The notes beneath the pieces were generated by a model. It ran no database searches and was not told the DNA's origin. It saw only the letters and a list, made by a program, of their open reading frames with translations. The position numbers and the translations under genes are program-made. A DNA stretch of 64,000 nucleotides from WHUA01 sp963711215 (GTDB lineage Bacteria > Pseudomonadota > Alphaproteobacteria > UBA8366): positions 1,116,001-1,180,000 of the forward strand of contig CAVQDH010000002.1 of the NCBI GenBank assembly GCA_963711215.1, read 5' to 3'. Positions within the stretch are counted from its first letter, which is position 1. Every line of letters starts with the position of its first letter. Of the stretch, positions 1-8,104 are shown piece by piece.

Positions 1-493
1 TCGCCTGCATCCGCTGCCGGCTGAACAGTTCGCGCTGCGGCAGCACCAGGTGGACGCGCGCCGCGCGGACCGACGAAATCGTCGCGATCGTCCGCGCCAG
101 CTCGCCCTCGAGCGCGCGGACGCGATTGATGTTCTGGACGAAGCTCGACGTGCCGAGCGTCTGGTCACGGTCGAATATCTCGTAGCCGATCGACCCGTCC
201 TGCGGCAGCCCTTGTTCGGAAAGCGCGATCCTGAGGCGGGCGACCTGGTCGGACGGGACCCGGATCTGCCGCTTGTTGCTGGTCATCTCATGCGGGATGC
301 CCATGCTTTCAAGCTGCTGGTCGATCCGCGCGCTGTCCTCAGGGTTCAGGTTGTCGTATAGCAGAGCAAGCTCTGACGTGGACAATCGCGTCGCCAGGAA
401 GACGAAGAAGACGATCAGGCCGATCGTCATCCCGGCCGCCGCGGCAAGACGCGCAACCCCCAGATTCCGGATTGTCTCAAGAAACGCGTTCAC
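1..493 (-). CDS. fliF: Flagellar MS-ring protein FliF, N-terminal part
   Basis: Reverse-strand reading gives the first ~164 residues of FliF, the membrane ring at the base of the flagellar motor and of its export gate. A hydrophobic helix at about residues 14-33 is followed by the ring-building region with the family motifs LALLYDNL, GLPQDGSIGYEIFD and TSSFVQNINRVRALEGELAR. The start is GTG at 493-491, chosen because GAGGTGG lies just upstream and no ATG fits the homology. The rest of the gene, and probably fliG, fliH, fliN and flbD, runs off the left edge. A perfect dyad at 677-697 lies about 185 bp upstream. Identity is clear; only the exact start is inferred. Confidence 0.95.
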   Translation of the reverse strand, partial: MNAFLETIRNLGVARLAAAAGMTIGLIVFFVFLATRLSTSELALLYDNLNPEDSARIDQQLESMGIPHEMTSNKRQIRVPSDQVARLRIALSEQGLPQDGSIGYEIFDRDQTLGTSSFVQNINRVRALEGELARTIATISSVRAARVHLVLPQRELFSRQRMQA

Positions 494-676
494 ACTGGCC
501 CACCTCTAATGGAACGCTTCGCCGAAGCGCTCATCTCCCCCGACACGCATGGCCTCTCCGAATCAACTGGCCGACCGTAGCGCCACCCCAGCGCGCAAAT
601 ACGGACGGATTTCAGCAGCCTTTGCGACCATGTAGAAGATGAATCTAGACCAGTTCGGAGTAAAAAAGAAGATAAA

Positions 677-697
677 ACTCGGCAAAATTTGCCGAGT
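677..697. promoter_or_regulatory. Perfect 10-bp dyad, FlbD/ftr-like site upstream of fliF
   Basis: ACTCGGCAAA and TTTGCCGAGT are exact inverted repeats around one central A. The core is the 13-bp GG-N8-GCC dyad that recurs before sigma-54 promoters elsewhere in this window. In Caulobacter, FlbD represses fliF from such an element, so an autoregulatory operator is a reasonable inference. The surrounding 494-885 stretch is AT-rich and non-coding; I saw no clean sigma-54 or CtrA element in it. Confidence 0.55.
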
Positions 698-786
698 CCG
701 AAAAATAGATTCAATTGAATCGGTTAGAATCGATCTGCTATGGCTCAAATTGAAGAAATAGGGACTCTTTATAAACTAGATTCCCA

Positions 787-819
787 GGGTATATCGGCAG
801 TTTTCCTTGCCAAATACCC
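787..819. repeat. Imperfect inverted repeat between fliF and sciP
   Basis: GGGTAT at 787-792 pairs with ATACCC at 814-819, and between them GGCAG and TTGCC form inner arms. It resembles a stretched version of the 677-697 dyad with wider spacing. It could be a second regulator site for fliF or an RNA hairpin at the end of sciP. It does not have correct sigma-54 spacing on either strand. Confidence 0.3.
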
Positions 820-885
820 AAGGTTCTAAAAGAGTACCGCCCGAATCCTTACCGCCGTGATGCGGCGATGCGGGCAAGCCGACGG

Positions 886-1212
886 TCAGCTCGAACGCGA
901 TTCCATTCGCCCGTTCGCGCGGTATTCCTTGAGCCGCGTAACGCGCAGGCCGCGTATGCCGTGCCGCTCGATCAAGCGCTCCCAGGACGCGTACTCCTCG
1001 GCCGTCAGATTGTAACGGCGGAGCGCATCCTCGAGCGAAATCAGGCCGGCCTGGACGCCGAAGACCACTTGGGCCTTCCTGCGCACCACCCACCTGGTTG
1101 TATTTGGCGGAGGTAGATCGTTCAACGTCATCGCCCTTCCATCAGGGCCGACGACGGCGTGACTACCCATTTCCGCGGTTTCCCTCATTAAACCGACTTG
1201 CTGGCTGATCAT
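886..1212 (-). CDS. sciP: SciP-like CtrA-inhibitory regulator (DUF1153)
   Basis: A protein of up to 108 residues with the DUF1153 hallmark LPPPNTTRWVVRRKAQVV, followed by SLEDALRRYNLTAEEYASW and RHGIRGLRVTRLKEY, a short helix-turn-helix. In Caulobacter the family member SciP binds CtrA and blocks its activation of flagellar and cell-cycle promoters. Three in-frame ATGs (1212, 1188, 1170) are possible; homologues begin close to GPDG, so the shorter forms are plausible. A CtrA-like box lies 33-47 bp upstream of 1212, as expected for a CtrA feedback gene. It sits between fliF and the hook operon, all on the minus strand. The family call is firm; the function is by homology. Confidence 0.85.
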   Translation of the reverse strand: MISQQVGLMRETAEMGSHAVVGPDGRAMTLNDLPPPNTTRWVVRRKAQVVFGVQAGLISLEDALRRYNLTAEEYASWERLIERHGIRGLRVTRLKEYRANGRMESRSS

Positions 1213-1244
1213 GTACGATTGGCCTTAGCTATACGCGGCAATCT

Positions 1245-1259
1245 TTAACAAATGGCTAA
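1245..1259 (-). promoter_or_regulatory. CtrA-like box upstream of sciP
   Basis: On the minus strand this reads TTAG-N7-TTAA, one mismatch from the CtrA consensus TTAA-N7-TTAA. It lies immediately upstream of sciP. The placement suits a CtrA-activated gene, but a single near-match of this length is weak evidence by itself. Confidence 0.4.
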
Positions 1260-1337
1260 GGCAGGGAGGCCGGCGCGGGAGCCGTTAGGAATTAAAAACA
1301 ATATTAGTATCAGGTCTCTAACAGGGCCCCTTAAAGG

Positions 1338-1366
1338 CTTCGGCCCGGCTGGTGGCCGGGCCGAGG
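1338..1366 (-). terminator. GC-rich hairpin after flgE
   Basis: CTTCGGCCCGGC and GCCGGGCCGAGG form an 11-of-12 bp stem with a 5-nt loop, 56 nt past the flgE stop. The T-tract on the minus strand is poor (CCTTTAAGG). It is probably the end of the fliK-flgD-flgE operon. Confidence 0.55.
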
Positions 1367-1421
1367 GGCGGAGCGGAAAGTGGCGGGAGCGGGGGCGTGG
1401 CGGGCTGCGCGGCCCGCGATA

Positions 1422-2714
1422 TTACCGGACGATCTGCACGAGCTCGTTCAGCATGTCACTGGCGGTGGTGATTACCCTGGTATTGGCCGAAAAGGCCCGC
1501 TGGGTGATGATCATGCGGGTGAATTCGTCGGCGATATCGACCGTGGACGACTCCAATGCGGACGGCGTGATCGTGCCGGCGCCGCCGGTCCCGGGGGAAT
1601 GGGCGGTTGGGGTTCCCGAGAAAGTGGTCTCCTGGTAGACGTTGCCCGTCTTTTCGGCAAGGCCGTCGGGGTTGTTGAATGTGACCAGCGGCACCTGATA
1701 GACGTCGCGCGAAATGCCATTGTCGAACTGTACGGTGACCGTGCCGTCGTCGGCGACCGTCACACCGGTCAGCGAGCCGAACTGGCGGCCGTCCTGATCG
1801 ATAAAATTGGGCGTATTGGCGCCGGCGAAGTTGGTCATGCCATCGGCGGCGTTCAATGTGCCGAGGTTGAGCGTCACAGATACCTGATCGTTCGTCGTGG
1901 CGGTATTGCTGTCGTAGTCGCCGGTGAACACGAGGTCGTCGCCGTTGAGCGTGGTGATGCCGGCATTCGCCGCCACGGTGCCAAGTGTGCCGTCCGGATT
2001 GAAGGTGATGGTGCCGAGGGTGGCGGTCGCCGTGCCCGTGGCGCCGTCATCGAACAGCCCGTTGCCCATGTTGGCCGTGAGCGTCCATTCGCGAGGGTTC
2101 GCGGTCTTCGTGAAGGTCTCCGTCATGGTGTGCGACACGCCCTGCTGGTCGAAGACCTGCACCGCGAGGTCGTAGGTGTCGCCGGTGGCCGCTTCGGCGC
2201 TGAGGTTGGCGCCCATGCTGACATTCGATGTGGCCTCGGGCTGCGCTGTCAAATTGCCGACATTGACGACATTGAAGGCGCTGAGCACGTTTGTCTGCGC
2301 GACGACGCCGTTGGTGACCGGCCAGCCGGTCAGGTAGTAACCCGCCGTGTTGACGAGGTTGCCGTCCTTGTCGGGCTTGAAAGAGCCCGCGCGGGTGAAA
2401 TAGGTGCTGCCGGAGCCGTTCGGATTGTCGGTGACGACGAAGAATCCGCTGCCTGTGATCGCGATATCGGTCGTCGAGGTGGAGGCCTCGAGCAGCCCCT
2501 GCTGGTCGACGTTGCGCACGACGTTGCTTTGCACGCCGCCGGGCGAGTGCGATGTCTTCGTCGATGAAACCGTCACCAGCGTGGAGAACTGAGAGGAGGT
2601 CCGCTTGTAGCCGACCGTGTTCACGTTGGAGATGTTGTCGGCGATTATTCCGAGCGCCTGACTTTGCGCCGCGAGGCCTGTAACGGCCGATCGCATTCCA
2701 CCGAAGATGCTCAT
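1422..2714 (-). CDS. flgE: Flagellar hook protein FlgE
   Basis: 430 residues. The N-terminus (SAVTGLAAQSQALGIIADNI, then SNVNTVGYKR) and the C-terminus (TRMIITQRAFSANTRVI, then NELVQIVR) are the paired coiled-coil ends of rod/hook proteins, with the variable hook domain between them. It polymerises into the hook on FlgD caps outside the cell. It is the last gene of a minus-strand operon fliK-flgD-flgE that begins at the sigma-54 element at 5085-5100. It is followed by a hairpin terminator. Start ATG 2714 directly precedes the conserved first helix. Confidence 0.96.
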   Translation of the reverse strand: MSIFGGMRSAVTGLAAQSQALGIIADNISNVNTVGYKRTSSQFSTLVTVSSTKTSHSPGGVQSNVVRNVDQQGLLEASTSTTDIAITGSGFFVVTDNPNGSGSTYFTRAGSFKPDKDGNLVNTAGYYLTGWPVTNGVVAQTNVLSAFNVVNVGNLTAQPEATSNVSMGANLSAEAATGDTYDLAVQVFDQQGVSHTMTETFTKTANPREWTLTANMGNGLFDDGATGTATATLGTITFNPDGTLGTVAANAGITTLNGDDLVFTGDYDSNTATTNDQVSVTLNLGTLNAADGMTNFAGANTPNFIDQDGRQFGSLTGVTVADDGTVTVQFDNGISRDVYQVPLVTFNNPDGLAEKTGNVYQETTFSGTPTAHSPGTGGAGTITPSALESSTVDIADEFTRMIITQRAFSANTRVITTASDMLNELVQIVR

Positions 2715-2785
2715 TGTTTGCTACCCTTTATCATCAGGAACTCGGATCGCTTCTCGTTTTCCGATTATGGTGCTGTGCGTTTCGC

Positions 2786-3463
2786 TCAGCTTGATGTGTC
2801 GTTGACGACGCGGACGACGTCCGCCAGCGGAACCTGCACGCCGTCGAGGTCGAGCGTGGCCACGCCCTTCTCGATGCCGACGCTGGTGACCGTGCCGACG
2901 GTCGTGTAGGTCGGCGTGACCTGGGCGTTGTTCGCGTCGACCGCCGTGACTTGGATGGTGTACTGGCCGTCGGCGACGGTCTTGCCCTGGCTGTCCTTGC
3001 CGTCCCAGACATAGTCATGGCGGCCGGCGGTGATCTCCGCTTCCCCAACCGAGACGGGCTTGCCGTTTGCATCGTAGATGCCGACGACGGCTGCGGTCGC
3101 ATCCGACGGCAGCGTATAGCTGAAGGTCGCCTGGCCGTCTTTCAGCGTGGCCGTCTGGCCGCTCACCTCCACCTGCTTGCCGATATAGGAGACCGCGCCG
3201 ACCATGTTGCTGGTCTGCTGCAGCGAGATCAGGGATTCAAGGTTGCTGTTGGCCTGTATCTGCTGTTCGACGCTGGCAAACTGCACCAACTGATTGGTGA
3301 ATTGCGTCGAGTCCATCGGCGACAGGGGATCCTGATACTGCAGCTGGGTGGTCAGCAGGGTCAGAAAGTTGTTGAGATTGGAAGATAGATCACTGAGCGA
3401 CGACGCGCTGTTGCTGCCGGTTGCGCTGGAATTCGTCGCGGGTGGGGTGCTGTTGACTTGCAT
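2786..3463 (-). CDS. flgD: Flagellar hook-capping protein FlgD
   Basis: About 226 residues. The N-terminal capping motif FLTLLTTQLQYQDPLSPMD and QFTNQLVQFASVEQQI identify FlgD, the scaffold that caps the growing hook and is replaced when the hook is complete. A C-terminal beta-domain (WDGKDSQGKTVADGQYTIQV, as in FlgD Ig-like repeats) follows. ATG 3463 is preferred; an in-frame TTG two codons upstream (3469) is also possible, since AAGGAG lies 13 nt before TTG and 20 nt before ATG. It lies between fliK and flgE in one operon. Confidence 0.95.
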   Translation of the reverse strand: MQVNSTPPATNSSATGSNSASSLSDLSSNLNNFLTLLTTQLQYQDPLSPMDSTQFTNQLVQFASVEQQIQANSNLESLISLQQTSNMVGAVSYIGKQVEVSGQTATLKDGQATFSYTLPSDATAAVVGIYDANGKPVSVGEAEITAGRHDYVWDGKDSQGKTVADGQYTIQVTAVDANNAQVTPTYTTVGTVTSVGIEKGVATLDLDGVQVPLADVVRVVNDTSS

Positions 3464-3490
3464 GATCAAGTCCGCAAAGCGGCTCCTTGT

Positions 3491-5050
3491 CTAGACGTGA
3501 ATATCCACACGGTCGTTCGTGACGATTCCAGGCCGAGCCTGCGTTGCGGTCGGACTGACGGCGGTCACATCCTCGATCGCCGCGCCGCCCCGGCTGCCCG
3601 AGCCCGCGGAATTGCTGCCGTCATTGCCGTTACCGCCGCCGTTGCTCTTCAATTCAAAGCTCAGGCTGTTGGCGTCGGCATGGAGACCGGCATCTTGCAG
3701 GGCATTCTGGAGGATCCGGGCATCCCGCTGCAGGAGGTCGAGCGTGTCCGCGCGGTGCGCCGTGATGACGGCGGAAACCCGGCCGTCGCTGCCGACATCG
3801 AGCCGAACGTCGACTTTGCCGAGATCAGCCGGCTTGAGCTGTATGCTGATCCGGTCGTTGCCGTCGCCCACCGCCTTCTGAATCTGCACGGCGACCTGGT
3901 TGGCGACGAGGCGCGGCGGCAGCGGGGCCGCCGGTTTAGCCGGCGCTGCTGCTTCGGCGGCGCGAGGCGCGGACTGCTGGCCCGGCTGCCCGGCTCCGGC
4001 CAACGTGATCTGTTCGCTGCGCCCGGGAAGGGACGTCTGCGCGTCGGTTTCGTCCGCGCCGCCGGACGCGCCACCGGAATTGGCTGACAGCGCATTGCCG
4101 AAGCCCGATTGTTGTGGCGTCGCCGGCGCCGTCTGCTGCGCAGGCTGGCCCGCGGCCGCGCCGGCAGCCTGGCCGGCCTGGGTGCCATTCGCGCTTTGAC
4201 CGTTGTGGTTGGCGTTACTGGCGCCGCCGAGCCGGGTCTGCACTTTCGCCTTCGCGTCGGCGCCAGCCGCCGGCTGAGCCGCGCTGGTTAGAGCCGACGC
4301 CGCCACCTGCTGCGGTGAATTGCTCTTGGGGCCGGTGGCATTGTCCGTCGGCGGGCTGGCCTTTCCGGCTTCGGACTGCGCGGCCACCGCGGTGCGGCCG
4401 GAAAGCAAGCTTCCCAGCGACGGCAACGGGTCCTTCGGGCTGCCATCGACGATCTGGGCCTTCGGGACGGTCCCGGCGCCATCTTGCTGTGTCGGCCGTG
4501 TTTGCGTCTGTGCCGGCTGCGGCGCCGTGGCATCCTTGGGCGGAAGCGCCTGCTGCGTGGCGTCGGCCTTCGGATGGTCTGCGCCGTGGCTGGGCGGCGC
4601 GGCGGCGGCACGGCCATCGGTGGCCGGCGGCTGCGCCTCGCGCGGTGTAGGCGCCGCGGCGTCGGCTTGCTTGGGCTGCGGGGTGTCGGTGCGGCTTTGC
4701 GCCGCCGTCCCGGAGGGTGGCGTCGCTCGATCCGGCGGCTCGGCCGTCGATACCGGCTGAGCGTCGACGCTGGCCACCGGGTCGTTCCGTTTCGGGCGCT
4801 CGGTGCTGCGGGTGTCGCGGGCGGATGATACCCTGTCGTCCCTGGGCGATGGGTCTTCCGCCGGCGCTTGGGTCGTGGCCGGGGGCAGCGCGCTTTGGGT
4901 GAGGGCTGCGACGGACAGGTTCGGGGAATAGAAGCGGCTCACCAGGGCCGCGAAATCCTGCGACGACACGGCATCAGCGCGTTGAGCCGGATTTACGCTT
5001 TGAGGCGTAACCGGCTGCTGCAGGTAGGATGATACGGCCGTGCTGATCAT
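3491..5050 (-). CDS. fliK: Hook-length control protein FliK
   Basis: 519 residues from ATG 5050. Residues 1-375 are low-complexity, rich in Ala, Gln, Pro and Thr, as expected for the secreted ruler segment. The C-terminal ~85-residue domain carries RISIQLKPADLGKVDVRL and LLQRDARILQNALQDAG, typical of the FliK hook-length domain that switches export specificity through FlhB. A Gly/Asn/Ser-rich tail closes it. The reading frame stays open to 5101, but the sigma-54 element at 5085-5100 would put transcription start near 5073, which excludes that longer start. It is the first gene of fliK-flgD-flgE. Confidence 0.9.
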   Translation of the reverse strand: MISTAVSSYLQQPVTPQSVNPAQRADAVSSQDFAALVSRFYSPNLSVAALTQSALPPATTQAPAEDPSPRDDRVSSARDTRSTERPKRNDPVASVDAQPVSTAEPPDRATPPSGTAAQSRTDTPQPKQADAAAPTPREAQPPATDGRAAAAPPSHGADHPKADATQQALPPKDATAPQPAQTQTRPTQQDGAGTVPKAQIVDGSPKDPLPSLGSLLSGRTAVAAQSEAGKASPPTDNATGPKSNSPQQVAASALTSAAQPAAGADAKAKVQTRLGGASNANHNGQSANGTQAGQAAGAAAGQPAQQTAPATPQQSGFGNALSANSGGASGGADETDAQTSLPGRSEQITLAGAGQPGQQSAPRAAEAAAPAKPAAPLPPRLVANQVAVQIQKAVGDGNDRISIQLKPADLGKVDVRLDVGSDGRVSAVITAHRADTLDLLQRDARILQNALQDAGLHADANSLSFELKSNGGGNGNDGSNSAGSGSRGGAAIEDVTAVSPTATQARPGIVTNDRVDIHV

Positions 5051-5084
5051 GGTCGTCGCATGCAATTGACAGTCGCCAACTACC

Positions 5085-5100
5085 AGCAACAGTCGGGCCA
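5085..5100 (-). promoter_or_regulatory. Sigma-54 promoter of fliK-flgD-flgE
   Basis: On the minus strand this reads TGGCCCGACTGTTGCT, one mismatch from TGGCACG-N4-TTGCW with GG and GC exactly 10 nt apart. Transcription would start about 12 nt past the GC, roughly 24 nt before fliK ATG 5050. Confidence 0.8.
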
Positions 5101-5156
5101 ACTCTATAACGCATTGATATAAAAATATTTTATCGGGAAAGCGGGCTGGTTTTCAG

Positions 5157-5211
5157 GGCATAAACTTCCGCGCGATGGAAATTTGTTCTGCGATGAAAGG
5201 CAGAAATTACC
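5157..5211 (-). promoter_or_regulatory. Two GG-N8-GCC dyads, likely enhancer of the hook operon
   Basis: On the minus strand GGAAGTTTATGCC (5169-5157) and GGTAATTTCTGCC (5211-5199) fit the recurring GG-N8-GCC dyad. Their centres are 42 bp apart, with a degenerate third copy midway (5177-5189). They lie about 60-110 bp upstream of the sigma-54 element, the usual enhancer position. Binding by an FlbD-like activator is inferred. Confidence 0.5.
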
Positions 5212-5286
5212 GCTTCGCGCCTTGCCGCGGGCATGCCGAATCGCGGCCCATCCCGGCGGAGGGGCCGTGCAAGCGTGCGTGAGGCG

Positions 5287-5730
5287 TCAGATCGACTTGT
5301 CGATGACGGCGCCGCCGTTACCGCTGTCCGACGCGCTCTGAGTCTGCGGGCCGACCACTTGCTTCAGCTGGTGGAGCAGCTCGGACGGCGGAATCGTCTC
5401 GATGACTTCCTTGGTCCGGCTGTCTACGAGCTGCAGCACGATGGTGTCGGTCTCGCGATTGAAGTTGAGCTGCGTGCGGAGGTTCGACAGGCGAAGCCTG
5501 TCGAGGGCCTGCTGCGCGGTAACGTGCTCGTCTTGCTGCTTGCCAATGCGATCCTGCCCGCGCTCGGCTGAGGGCGTCGAAACTTCCGGGCTCACGTTAA
5601 CCGTCTGCGCGGCGCTGGCGAGCACGGGCTTGTTTGCCGTGTTCGCATTCGCGCTGTTCGCAGGCACCGGTTGCGGCGATGCTTGCGGCCCGGACGGCAG
5701 AACCGTCTTGGGAACGAATTGCACGTCCAT
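5287..5730 (-). CDS. flaG: FlaG-family flagellar protein
   Basis: 147 residues from ATG 5730, chosen for the GGGAGG 6 nt upstream; the open frame continues to 5976 but that part is unlike any protein. The C-terminal ~65 residues (LNFNRETDTIVLQLVDSRTK, then PPSELLHQL) are the FlaG domain. The N-terminus is Pro/Ala/Asn-rich. FlaG proteins affect filament length or flagellin handling in other bacteria; the mechanism is not settled. It is monocistronic with its own sigma-54 promoter at 5942-5957, some 200 nt upstream. Confidence 0.8.
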   Translation of the reverse strand: MDVQFVPKTVLPSGPQASPQPVPANSANANTANKPVLASAAQTVNVSPEVSTPSAERGQDRIGKQQDEHVTAQQALDRLRLSNLRTQLNFNRETDTIVLQLVDSRTKEVIETIPPSELLHQLKQVVGPQTQSASDSGNGGAVIDKSI

Positions 5731-5941
5731 TGTTGCCTCCCGAACCGGCCTTCTGCCGGCTCCTGGTGGTGTGTCGCGCGCCGCGCCGACGATGCGTCGA
5801 TCACGGTAGCGCTTGCGGAGCGAGGATCTCGAAAAGCAGCCGATTTCGGCAGCCGATCCCGGCTCGATCCGGACCAGGGTGCTGGGAGTGAATAGCCGAA
5901 AGCCCCAAACGGCGAATTCCCAGTCCGCGCCCTCAGATACA

Positions 5942-5957
5942 TGCAACCGGTGTGCCA
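5942..5957 (-). promoter_or_regulatory. Sigma-54 promoter of flaG
   Basis: On the minus strand this reads TGGCACACCGGTTGCA: TGGCAC and TTGCA are intact and GG-GC spacing is 10 nt. It implies a leader of about 200 nt before flaG. The intergenic stretch 5731-6352 otherwise holds only the dyads at 6179-6227. Confidence 0.7.
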
Positions 5958-6178
5958 GAGAGACCGTTTTCGACAAAGACGCCCAGCATCGATGGGCAAA
6001 CGCGAAAATTGTGTAGCTTCTTGAGAGCGGGTCCGAATCGATACATTTAATAGGCTGTTATATCGAGTAAATATGGCGATCTTTTTGCTGACGGCGCGAC
6101 GGTCGAGTTTTAACAGATTTACAATTTAAACTGCTTCAGATCAGGCGCTTACAACTTCAACTACGGTGGTACCGCCTA

Positions 6179-6227
6179 GGCAATTATTGCCGGCTATCTG
6201 GCGCGAATTTGCCCGGCAAAAATTGCC
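6179..6227. promoter_or_regulatory. Two GG-N8-GCC dyads between flaG and the glycan block
   Basis: GGCAATTATTGCC (6179-6191) is a perfect palindrome around one T, and GGCAAAAATTGCC (6215-6227) matches at all but one pair. A third, off-spacing half (GGCGCGAATTTGCC) begins at 6200. They lie about 230 bp upstream of the flaG sigma-54 element and 125 bp before the 6353 gene, so they could serve either. Confidence 0.5.
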
Positions 6228-6352
6228 CACTCCTTCTTCAACGCCGGATCGGCACCGGGTCGAAGTCGTACGGATGGCTGCGATCATTCCGCTGGTGTCG
6301 CCCGGCGCAGATTTATTTGGAAGCGCTCGACGCTTCGCGTAAAGTCGCGCCG

Positions 6353-7180
6353 ATGGCCGACAGTACTTTGAGGCGTGCGTATAACCGTGACGGATACCTC
6401 GTCGCACGGAACGTGCTGGAACCGTCGGTGGTGGAAGGCGTGCTATCGGAATGCCGCGACGTCTTGCGCCTGCAGGCGGAGCGGCACGGAATCGCGGCGG
6501 CACCGGAAAGCGGACCGGAATTCGACGCCGCCCTGGCGGATCTGTTCCGAACATCGATCGGAAGCTATCTGGCCGCGGCCAAATTGACGCAATATCTGCC
6601 GTCGCTGCACCGGCTCGGCGCCGATGCTCCGATCTTGCATCTCATCCGCTCGCTTGGCATCGACCGGCCGGTGATCTCGACGCGGCCCGTCGTCCACATC
6701 GTTTCCGACGATCTCAAGGTTCCCGGCGGCTATCATCGGACGCCGCCGCACCAGGATTGGCGCAGCGTTCAGGGCAGCCTCGACGGCTTGGTCGTCTGGC
6801 TGCCGCTCGTGCCGGTGGAGGCGCAGAACAATGCCCTGGAGGTCGTGCCCGGCAGCCATCGCCTGGGGCTCTTGCCCACCGTGCCGCATCCGTTCGGGAC
6901 GACCGTGACCGATCGCCGGATTGCCGATGACGCCTTTGTGCCGCTGGGCGCCCAGCCGGGTGACGCGGTGGTCTTCTCGATGTTCCTGGTCCACCGGACG
7001 GGATCGGCCACGCGTCCGGGCGTGCGCTGGGCGGTCAGCTTCCGGTACAACAATCTCGACGAGCCCAGCTTCGTCGCGCGCGACTTCCCCAATCCGTTCA
7101 TCTACCGGTCGCGCGAGGATCTGCTCGTCGAGGGATTCCCGACGGCGGAAGAAGTGGATCGCGTCTTCCGTGACGAATGA
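6353..7180 (+). CDS. Phytanoyl-CoA dioxygenase (PhyH)-family Fe(II)/2-oxoglutarate oxygenase
   Basis: 275 residues from ATG 6353; the frame is open further upstream but without homology. The iron-binding triad is visible: HQD in RTPPHQDWRSVQ and the distal His in FSMFLVHRTGSATRPGVRW, whose following Arg would bind 2-oxoglutarate. GYHR and NALEVVPGSH are also typical of the PhyH family. Family members hydroxylate many small molecules; the substrate cannot be read. Its place as the first gene of the glycan block suggests it tailors a sugar or a sugar-bound acyl group. It converges on the 7193-8104 gene with 12 nt between stops. Confidence 0.75.
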   Translation: MADSTLRRAYNRDGYLVARNVLEPSVVEGVLSECRDVLRLQAERHGIAAAPESGPEFDAALADLFRTSIGSYLAAAKLTQYLPSLHRLGADAPILHLIRSLGIDRPVISTRPVVHIVSDDLKVPGGYHRTPPHQDWRSVQGSLDGLVVWLPLVPVEAQNNALEVVPGSHRLGLLPTVPHPFGTTVTDRRIADDAFVPLGAQPGDAVVFSMFLVHRTGSATRPGVRWAVSFRYNNLDEPSFVARDFPNPFIYRSREDLLVEGFPTAEEVDRVFRDE

Positions 7181-7192
7181 GGGTGTTGCCGC

Positions 7193-8104
7193 CTAGTCCT
7201 GTTCCAGAATGGCAAGTCCCATTCCGTCCCGGCCATAGCCGTTCCCGGTATAGAGCATGTAACGATTGCCGGCGTGATCGAAGACGAAGGGATAGGCGAC
7301 CAGCTCACTGTCCCACCCGGAATCGGATACGTCGATCCCCGTCAGCGCGTCCCGTCGCGTCCACGAAAGACCGTCCGGCGATTCCGCATAGCCGATGCGG
7401 TAGAGATAATCCGTGCCGCGGTGGCAATACCACATGCGCCACCGGTCCGTGTCGTGGATGACCGAGGGCCGGGCTATCGCGATCTCGGTGGGGCCTTCGG
7501 CGCCGATCAAGACCTTCGGATTGGTTTGCCAGACGATGCCGTCCGTGCTCGTCGCATGGCGGATGTTGTAGTAGGGCGGCTGCTCGGGTATCGGCCATTC
7601 CGTCGCCGAAAAATACCACATGCGCCAGTTTCCGTCGGAGCCGAGGACGCACGGCGTCGAGACCAGCGTGGGATCCGCGGGGTTGCGGTCCAGCACTGCG
7701 TCCGGGCTATACCGCGCATAGGTCTGGCCGCCGTCACGCGAGATGGCGAGGCCGATGGCGACATGATAGGGATCGGGTCCGTGCTGGGACCAGCCGATGT
7801 AATAGAGCCAGCGCTCGTCGCCGCGATGCACCAGCCACGTCGCGCCGGCGCCGGTATGGTCGAAACGCCCCGGCGCGCCCGGCGCGAGAACGGGCTGCTC
7901 GGCAATACGCAGGACGTCCTGCGGTTTCGTGATGTCGATGTCGAGCCACCCCGCGTGCGAGCGATTGTTCTCGTTGCGCGTGGTGAACCAGATGCGGACG
8001 AGATTGCCGTCAATAGGTTCGGCGAACGGCAACAAGCTATGCGACTGCATCCACGGCCGCTGCCCGGCCGCCTTGAAAATGCGGCCCAGCTTGCGCCATC
8101 GCAT
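7193..8104 (-). CDS. Five-bladed beta-propeller protein, GH43/GH32/GH130-like
   Basis: 303 residues, no signal peptide. Repeated blade-like motifs (RIWFTTRN, WLYYIGWSQ, WRMWYFSAT, WRMWYCHRG, RYMLYTGNG), each an aromatic beta-strand pair, indicate the fold shared by families GH43, GH32 and GH130. SRDGGQTY and STDGIVW resemble propeller turns in these enzymes. The start ATG 8104 overlaps the stop of the upstream acyltransferase gene by one base (TGATG), so translation is coupled. Pairing with a PglD-like enzyme next to flagellins suggests a role in building or trimming a surface or flagellin glycan. Catalytic residues cannot be assigned with confidence. Confidence 0.65.
   Translation of the reverse strand: MRWRKLGRIFKAAGQRPWMQSHSLLPFAEPIDGNLVRIWFTTRNENNRSHAGWLDIDITKPQDVLRIAEQPVLAPGAPGRFDHTGAGATWLVHRGDERWLYYIGWSQHGPDPYHVAIGLAISRDGGQTYARYSPDAVLDRNPADPTLVSTPCVLGSDGNWRMWYFSATEWPIPEQPPYYNIRHATSTDGIVWQTNPKVLIGAEGPTEIAIARPSVIHDTDRWRMWYCHRGTDYLYRIGYAESPDGLSWTRRDALTGIDVSDSGWDSELVAYPFVFDHAGNRYMLYTGNGYGRDGMGLAILEQD

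Noticed and set aside
791..812. Sigma-54-like element on the minus strand before fliF (GGCAAGGAAAACTGCC)
   Set aside because: GG and GC are 11 nt apart, not 10, so it is better seen as part of an inverted repeat.
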